Positions 59,117 through 64,000 of a stretch of DNA of 64,000 nt are shown in pieces. The stretch covers positions 4,607-68,606 of the forward strand of contig CAYNRX010000008.1 of NCBI GenBank assembly GCA_964399965.1, in the 5' to 3' direction. Position 1 is the stretch's first letter. Each line of letters starts with the position of its first letter. The position numbers and the translations under genes were made by a program. The notes beneath the pieces were generated by a model. It did no database searches, was not told the origin of the DNA, and worked only from the letters and a program-made list of their open reading frames with translations. Origin of the DNA: UBA1381 sp964399965 (GTDB lineage Bacteria; Bacillota; Clostridia; UBA1381).

Positions 59117-59862
59117 ACCCCGGCCCTCCTCTCGGAGATCACGCCCAGAAGGCGAAGCTCTTTATTGCAATATTTTTCAATCATCCCGAATATCATAACG
59201 GAGAGTATCCCTTCGGCTATCGCTATCGGCAGCTGCGTCGGCGCAAACACGGCCGCAAACCGCATCGCCGAAAACCAGAAATCACCGCCGCTGTGCGCAG
59301 CCGCAAGCTGCAGCGAGGTTACGATATACGTAAACAGATCCCCGGCAAAAGCCGCCGCAAAAACGCATACCGCTCCCGGCGCCTTAGCCTTCCTCAAAAG
59401 CTTATACAGCCCCCAGGAAACAAACGGCCCTGCAACCGCCATAGAAAACGTATTCGCGCCCAGCGTGGTCAGTCCGCCGTGAGCAAGCAACAGCGCTTGG
59501 AACAAAAGCACTATCACGCCAATGACCGACATCGCCGGCGCCCCGAAAAGCACCGCGCCCAATCCCGTACCAGTCGGATGCGAACAGCTGCCCATCACCG
59601 ACGGTATCTTAAGCGACGACAATACGAACACGAAAGCTCCCGACAGAGCCAGCAGCATCTTTACCGTACTGTCCTCTTTCATGCTTTTTGATATGCTGAT
59701 CCCTCCCCAAATGAGGAACGGCACGCAAAGCGCACCCCAGAAAATACACCATCCGGGCGATATATAGCCCTCCATGATGTGCATGGCGGAGGCTTGGCTT
59801 ACCGGTACCAGCAATAATACCGACGAAAGCACAACCGCCGTTTTGATAAATTTGTTTGACAT
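59113..59862 (-). CDS. cbiM: Cobalt transporter substrate-binding subunit
   Basis: 249 residues. Signal peptide then mature N-terminus MHIMEGYISPGWCIFWGALC. The MHI...G N-terminus coordinates Co in the CbiM/NikM family. CSHPTGTGLGA and HGGLTTLGANTFSMAVAGPF are present. First gene of cbiMNQO, directly downstream of a cobalamin riboswitch; ATG behind AAAGGAGGTC. Confidence 0.95.
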   Translation of the reverse strand: MSNKFIKTAVVLSSVLLLVPVSQASAMHIMEGYISPGWCIFWGALCVPFLIWGGISISKSMKEDSTVKMLLALSGAFVFVLSSLKIPSVMGSCSHPTGTGLGAVLFGAPAMSVIGVIVLLFQALLLAHGGLTTLGANTFSMAVAGPFVSWGLYKLLRKAKAPGAVCVFAAAFAGDLFTYIVTSLQLAAAHSGGDFWFSAMRFAAVFAPTQLPIAIAEGILSVMIFGMIEKYCNKELRLLGVISERRAGV

Positions 59863-59875
59863 AAAATGACCTCCT

Positions 59876-59985
59876 TTTCCCGTCGCTCGCAGGAAATTAT
59901 TTGGATTACGAACGGCCAGCGACCCGGCTATTACGGTAGCGTGACTGCGAGGGAATTACGCCCTGCTTCCCTGAATACCGTTCCA
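59876..59985 (-). ncRNA. Cobalamin riboswitch
   Basis: On the minus strand, in order: GGGAAGCAGGGCGTAATTCC (the G-G-A-A and A-A-T-C-C-type core), CGCAGTCACGCTACCGTAA (equivalent to GCAGACCCGCTACTGTAA), and AGCCGGGTCGCTGGCC, which matches the B12 box AGYCMGRAGACCKGCC. It sits between the promoter at 59990-60018 and cbiM. It should lower cobalt transporter expression when adenosylcobalamin is abundant. The Shine-Dalgarno sequence follows closely, so translational control is plausible. Confidence 0.88.
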
Positions 59986-59989
59986 TATC

Positions 59990-60018
59990 ATTATATCACA
60001 TACAAATTGTAAAATCAA
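59990..60018 (-). promoter_or_regulatory. Promoter of cbiMNQO
   Basis: Minus-strand TTGATT (60013-60018), 17 bp, TATAAT (59990-59995). It overlaps the end of the intergenic gap before the M16 gene stop. Confidence 0.8.
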
Positions 60019-60025
60019 GGCATTT

Positions 60026-61267
60026 TTAAAGCTCCCAGCAGAAATCACCGTCTACCGGCCCCACAACGGCCGTTGCAAAGGTCTCCGGCCGCAGCACCCT
60101 GTCTATGATCTCCGCCGTTGAATCGACCGTTACCGCATCTATCTTCGCCAGAGCCTCCTCGGGAGCGTATATTTTCTTGCCCAATATCATGGCTCGTCCG
60201 GCAGCCATCATCCTTGCTCCTGCGTTTTCGTTGCTGAGGATGTAATTGCCCTTTAGCTGCTCCTTGGCCGTCCGCACCTGCTCGGCCGTGAGCTTTTCGC
60301 GGCGGATCCTTCGCACCTCTTCGCCTATAAGCTCACATACGATGCTGAGATTTTCCGGTTTCATGCCGGCATATATTTCAAACATCCCCGTGCCGATGTA
60401 AGCGCTGTGGCCTGCGTCTATCGAATACACCAAGCCCAGCTTTTCGCGTATATTCTGGAAAAGGCGGCTGGACATTCCGCTGCCGAATACGTTATTGAAT
60501 ACCAAAAGGCTGTAGACACTTTCATCCATGACGTCTATCCCCTCAAACGCTCCCACAAGATGCGCCTGCTCGATATCCTTTCGTTTTACCGACCGTCCCG
60601 CCGTATAATGCACCGTTTCCGGCTCTATCTTCTCCTGCGATATATCCCGAGTCCCGAAATACTTCTCCAGCAAAATAAAAAGCTCCTCTGTGTAATTCCC
60701 GGATACCGAAAGCACCACAGTCCCTGCGGTGTAATGCTTCTTCATATATGCGCGCATTCTCTCCGGAGTCACCGACAGCAGCGTTTCCCTGGTGCCCAGG
60801 ATGCTGCGCCCCAGGGGCTTATCACGCCATACGGTCTCCGCCGCCAGGTCATAGACAACGTCCTCCGGGCTGTCCTCATACATCCCTATCTCCTCAAAAA
60901 TAACATTACGCTCCAGCTCCATGTCCTTCCCGTCAAACCGCGGGCAAAACAGCATGTCCGACAGAATGTCAAGAGCAAGCCCGGCATGGGTATCGAGAGT
61001 TTTGGTGTAAAAGCAGGTATATTCGCGCGTGGTATAGGCGTTGAGCTGACCGCCGACCGAATCTATCGCGTGGGCGATGTCCCAGGCTGTGCGTTTCATG
61101 GTGCCCTTGAACACCATATGCTCTATAAAATGCGACATCCCGTTTTCCTCCGCCCTCTCGTTGCGGGAACCGTTGGCTACCCATACACCTATGGATATTG
61201 ATCTTAAATGCGGTATCCTCTCCGCCACCACACGGATACCGTTTGCAAGTGTCCTGTATTCGTACAT
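60026..61267 (-). CDS. M16-family zinc metalloprotease
   Basis: 413 residues, first-half M16 type. The inverted zinc motif HFIEH with downstream Glu (about 46-50, then ERNVIFEEIGMYED) is complete; the second domain has SSRLFQNIREKLGLVYSIDA. Related to Bacillus MlpA/YmxG, which lies next to pnp there too. Substrate unknown, processing peptidase-like. ATG behind GGAGG. A terminator separates it from pnp. Confidence 0.92.
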   Translation of the reverse strand: MYEYRTLANGIRVVAERIPHLRSISIGVWVANGSRNERAEENGMSHFIEHMVFKGTMKRTAWDIAHAIDSVGGQLNAYTTREYTCFYTKTLDTHAGLALDILSDMLFCPRFDGKDMELERNVIFEEIGMYEDSPEDVVYDLAAETVWRDKPLGRSILGTRETLLSVTPERMRAYMKKHYTAGTVVLSVSGNYTEELFILLEKYFGTRDISQEKIEPETVHYTAGRSVKRKDIEQAHLVGAFEGIDVMDESVYSLLVFNNVFGSGMSSRLFQNIREKLGLVYSIDAGHSAYIGTGMFEIYAGMKPENLSIVCELIGEEVRRIRREKLTAEQVRTAKEQLKGNYILSNENAGARMMAAGRAMILGKKIYAPEEALAKIDAVTVDSTAEIIDRVLRPETFATAVVGPVDGDFCWEL

Positions 61268-61287
61268 TTTTCCTCCATTATTAAAAA

Positions 61288-61316
61288 ATCAATTGCGAAA
61301 AGGTTTCGAAATCGGC
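61288..61316 (+). repeat. Probable remnant of module A of the modular repeat
   Basis: ATCAATTGCGAAAAGGTTTCG, a degenerate module A, upstream of the M16 gene start. No other modules remain. Confidence 0.45.
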
Positions 61317-61342
61317 TCCTGAAAGGCCTAAAATGCTGATTA

Positions 61343-61402
61343 TAAAAATACCGCCTATATATTGGAAGCGTGCGAGCCTCCGTAATATAGGCGATATATT
61401 AT
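61343..61402 (-). terminator. Terminator after pnp
   Basis: Two-tier hairpin: outer ATCGCCTATATTA / TATATAGGCGGTAT type stem, inner GGAGGCTCGCACGCTTCC; on the minus strand followed by TTTTTAT. Confidence 0.75.
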
Positions 61403-61414
61403 GTTATATTTTCC

Positions 61415-63574
61415 TTATTCCGGACGTCTGCGTCTGGGGCCGCGCTGTCCTCTGTCCGGACGCGGACGCCGCGGACGCGGCTCCTCCTCGCCGGGATCGT
61501 CCATAAGATCTCTGTGCGAAAGGCTTATCTTTCCGGTCTTGGGATCCACCTCCATGACCTTGACCTCCAGCATATCGCCGACTTTGACCACATCCTCGAC
61601 CTTTTCCACGCGATGGTTGGTGAGCTTGGAAATATGGCACAGGCCGTCTTTGCCCGGGAGTATCTCTACGAAAGCGCCGAAATCAGTTATCGTTTTTACC
61701 TCACCGGTGTATACCTCTCCTACCTCCGGCTCTTTCACAATAAGCTCTATCGCCGCTCTGGCCGCCGTGCCCGACTCCTGGTTTTCGGCAAAAATGTATA
61801 TCGTGCCGTCGTCCTCTATATCAATCTTCGCTCCGGTATCGGCCACGATCTTCTGTATCACCTTGCCGCCCTGGCCTATTACCTCGCGGATCTTGTCCGG
61901 GTCAATGTGCATAACATCTACCTTGGGCGCATAAGGAGAAAGTTCCTTCCTCGGCTCCGGTATCGCCTTTAGGAGTATCTCATCGAGTATATATATCCTT
62001 GCCTGTCTGGTCTTTCTTAAAGCCTCGGCAATGACCTCATAGCTCAAGCCATCATTCTTGATGTCCACCTGGATAGAGGTTATGCCCTTATGCGTTCCGG
62101 CCACCTTGAAGTCCATCTCGCCGTAGAAATCCTCCAGCCCCTGTATATCGACCATGGTCGTAAATCCGGTCTCGGTCGTGATAAGTCCGCAGGATATACC
62201 GGCTACGGGAGCCTTTATCGGCACGCCGGCCGCCATCAACGCCAGCGTTGAACCGCAAACGCTTCCCTGCGAGGTGGAACCGTTGGAGCTTACTACCTCC
62301 GATACCACGCGGATCGCATAGGGGAACTCCTCCTCGCTCGGCAGCACCGGCACCAGCGAACGCTCCGCCAGAGCGCCGTGGCCGATCTCACGTCTACCCG
62401 GTCCTCTTGAAGGACGGGTCTCGCCTACCGAATATGAGGGGAAGTTGTAGTGGTGCATATACCGCTTGGAATCCTCCTCGTCAATGCCGTCCAAACGCTG
62501 ATGCTCGGAAAGCGGCGCCAGCGTAGCGACTGAAAGCACCTGTGTCTGCCCTCTGGTGAACAGGCCGGAACCGTGCGTTCTCGGAAGCAGGTCTATTTCA
62601 GCGGCAAGCGGACGTATCTCATCAAGCCCTCTGCCATCGACTCTTCTGCCTTCCAAAAGCCATGCGCGGACAATTTCCTTCTGCATCTTGTACATGATCT
62701 CGCCCAGCTGCTCGTTTATGTCGGGAAATTCCTCTTCCAGCTGTGGAACAATATCGTCTGTTATCTCGCCTATCCTGTCATCGCGGATATTCTTGTCGTC
62801 TGTATCAAGCGCATACTTGAGCCTGTCATATGCCATATCCTTGATTCTCTGATAAAGCTCCATATTGACGCTGTGGTGCGGATAATCAAACTTCTCCTTG
62901 CCGATCTCGGCCTGGATGCCGCTTATGAAATCGCACAGCTCCTTTATATAGCCGTGGGCAAACTTGATGCCCTCGAGCATTACGTCCTCCTCGACCTCGT
63001 CGGCGCCGGCCTCTATCATTATCACCTTTTCCTTCGTAGCAGCGACCGTTACATGCATACGGCTTTTTTCTCTCTGGGCAACTGTCGGGTTTATCACATA
63101 TTCCCCGTCCACCAATCCCAGCCATACGCCGCCGATCGGGCCGTTCCAGGGGATGTCGGATATCGAAAGGGCTATTGAGGTACCGATCATAGCCGCTACT
63201 TCGGGCGGATTATCCTGCTCCACCGAAAGCACCGTCGCAACGACCGAAACATCGTTTCTGAGATCGGCAGGGAAAAGCGGCCTTATCGGCCTGTCGATAA
63301 CACGGCTGGTAAGTATTGCTTTTTCCGAAGGCTTGCCCTCTCTTTTTATATATCCGCCGGGGATCTTTCCTACCGAATAGAGCTTTTCCTCATAATCCAC
63401 GCTTAAGGGGAAGAAGTCAATGCCCTCCCTAGGTGTTCTTGAAGCGGTAACGTTTACCATTACTACTGTGTCGCCGTAGCGCACGAGGCAGTGGCCGTTA
63501 GCCAGGCAGGCCATTTTCCCTGTTTCTATTACCAGGGGTCTGCCGGCAAGCGTTGTTTCAAATGTTCTGAACAT
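61415..63574 (-). CDS. pnp: Polyribonucleotide nucleotidyltransferase
   Basis: 719 residues. First RNase PH domain (about 1-140), helical linker, second catalytic RNase PH domain (about 310-540, with TRGQTQVLSVATLAPLS and SSNGSTSQGSVCG; catalytic Asp in GEMDFKVAGTHKGIT), KH domain (about 555-615; VIGQGGKVIQKIV) and S1 domain (about 625-690; GEVKTITDFGAFVEILPGKD). A basic Arg/Pro-rich tail ends it. It degrades RNA 3' to 5' phosphorolytically. ATG follows AAAGGAG. Confidence 0.96.
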   Translation of the reverse strand: MFRTFETTLAGRPLVIETGKMACLANGHCLVRYGDTVVMVNVTASRTPREGIDFFPLSVDYEEKLYSVGKIPGGYIKREGKPSEKAILTSRVIDRPIRPLFPADLRNDVSVVATVLSVEQDNPPEVAAMIGTSIALSISDIPWNGPIGGVWLGLVDGEYVINPTVAQREKSRMHVTVAATKEKVIMIEAGADEVEEDVMLEGIKFAHGYIKELCDFISGIQAEIGKEKFDYPHHSVNMELYQRIKDMAYDRLKYALDTDDKNIRDDRIGEITDDIVPQLEEEFPDINEQLGEIMYKMQKEIVRAWLLEGRRVDGRGLDEIRPLAAEIDLLPRTHGSGLFTRGQTQVLSVATLAPLSEHQRLDGIDEEDSKRYMHHYNFPSYSVGETRPSRGPGRREIGHGALAERSLVPVLPSEEEFPYAIRVVSEVVSSNGSTSQGSVCGSTLALMAAGVPIKAPVAGISCGLITTETGFTTMVDIQGLEDFYGEMDFKVAGTHKGITSIQVDIKNDGLSYEVIAEALRKTRQARIYILDEILLKAIPEPRKELSPYAPKVDVMHIDPDKIREVIGQGGKVIQKIVADTGAKIDIEDDGTIYIFAENQESGTAARAAIELIVKEPEVGEVYTGEVKTITDFGAFVEILPGKDGLCHISKLTNHRVEKVEDVVKVGDMLEVKVMEVDPKTGKISLSHRDLMDDPGEEEPRPRRPRPDRGQRGPRRRRPE

Positions 63575-63621
63575 CGTTTTTCTCCTTTCATTTTTCCGCC
63601 GCTCCCGCCGCTTCGGCCTTT

Positions 63622-63671
63622 AGCATATAAACACAGCGGAGAAAAAATTTTCCCCGTTCTGTTTATCTGCT
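63622..63671 (-). promoter_or_regulatory. Long hairpin in the pnp leader
   Basis: AGCAGATAAACAG...CTGTGTTTATATGCT on the minus strand folds into a ~20-bp interrupted stem 48 bases upstream of the pnp ATG. In E. coli the pnp leader hairpin is an RNase III/PNPase autoregulation site; a like role is inferred only. Confidence 0.55.
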
Positions 63672-63762
63672 AAAAGACCAATCCCGGCCGTCTGTGCGGC
63701 TTCTTCTTTGATATTTCCCGGATGAGCGCAAAAGATACGCTTATCCTGTAACCAATATTATT

Positions 63763-64000
63763 TAGTCAATTGCGAAACCTTTTCGCAATTGATTTCTGGC
63801 TAATGAAGAAAATAAAAGTTCCGTTGATTGGCGGTCTAAAGACCGCTGAAACTTTTATTTTCGCAATTTTTGACGCATTTTCAGCATTTTTGCTTTGCAA
63901 AAATCGGCAGCAAACTGCCGACCGCGCCATCTTGCGCGGTACGAAGTCGTCAAAAATTGATTGTAATTCGAGGGTTTCACCCTCGAGCTCCCCAGAATAA
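63763..64000 (+). repeat. Modular hairpin repeat, full form, copy 6, runs off the window
   Basis: Modules A, B, C (with three inner hairpins) and D are complete; E begins at the right edge. It lies upstream of pnp in the same orientation as the other copies. Right flank not visible, so no target duplication can be tested. Confidence 0.9.

Noticed and set aside
1..64000. CRISPR array, rRNA operon, prophage or integron
   Set aside because: No short regularly spaced repeats with unique spacers, no rRNA-like sequence and no integrase, capsid or recombinase gene was seen; repeats here are dispersed or intragenic.

Overview
The window reads as a chromosomal segment of an anaerobic, endospore-forming Clostridia-type Firmicute of roughly 50-55% GC. 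Evidence for spore formation is spoVT, spoIIE, spoIVA and an alpha/beta-type small acid-soluble spore protein. Evidence for the phylum is strong Shine-Dalgarno sequences, many TTGACA-17-TATAAT promoters and TTG/GTG starts, and the gene orders mltG-trmR-trhP, der-plsY-gpsA-spoIVA and pnp-M16 protease. An SLH surface protein and other secreted modular proteins suggest an elaborate envelope. The exact family cannot be fixed from sequence reading alone.

Layout. 1-4.4 kb: leftward operon mltG-trmR-trhP-patatin (cell wall plus wobble-uridine tRNA modification), then spoVT. 4.5-6 kb: thiM-thiE. 6-7.6 kb: a ferredoxin gene divergent from a Crp-family regulator. 7.6-11.7 kb: leftward fructose PTS operon fruR-fruK-fruA-ptsH. 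11.8-15.3 kb: large SLH protein and tRNA-Asp. 15.4-20.5 kb: nitroreductase, small membrane and secreted proteins, an AbgT transporter, a HAD phosphatase and a phosphodiesterase. 20.6-24.7 kb: spoIIE behind a Spo0A-type promoter, and larC. 24.8-30.8 kb: a GH2 glycosidase and a translationally coupled dockerin/cohesin-like secreted pair. 30.8-37.4 kb: spoIVA, a DUF3298 lipoprotein, gpsA, plsY, der and a DUF512 protein. 37.7-46 kb: gdhA, a repetitive 1.4-kilo-residue secreted protein, and aroF-pheA. 46-54.6 kb: membrane proteins, an acidic membrane-protein pair, hisH-hisF, a SASP, an HPr-kinase-like protein with a tiny upstream membrane peptide, and an AT-richer ATP-grasp gene. 54.7-64 kb: trmB-alkD, a cobalamin-riboswitch-controlled cbiMNQO cobalt transporter followed by nth and a C_GCAxxG_C_C protein, an M16 protease and pnp.

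The most striking non-coding signal is a modular, hairpin-built intergenic repeat. There are six clear copies of 81-278 bp plus several remnants. It has 16-bp imperfect terminal inverted repeats (TAG...CTA ends) and flanking 10-15 bp direct duplications. All six intact copies lie in the same orientation, mostly inside 5' leaders or between operon genes. One copy inserted into the 3' end of trmR, and the duplicated flanks let the ancestral overlapping trmR/trhP junction be reconstructed.

A second strong signal is in spoIVA. An in-frame TAA separates the first 462 codons from a perfectly retained 29-codon conserved C-terminus, and the two parts plus the stop codon sum to 492 codons, the length I recall for Bacillus subtilis SpoIVA. 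Other points of note are an HPr with Arg at position 46, a Spo0A/sigma-A promoter with 21-bp spacing whose downstream leader is almost entirely the repeat, an exact 558-bp tandem repeat inside a secreted protein gene, and ACTGTCCC-type short repeats that form the 3' ends of coding regions.
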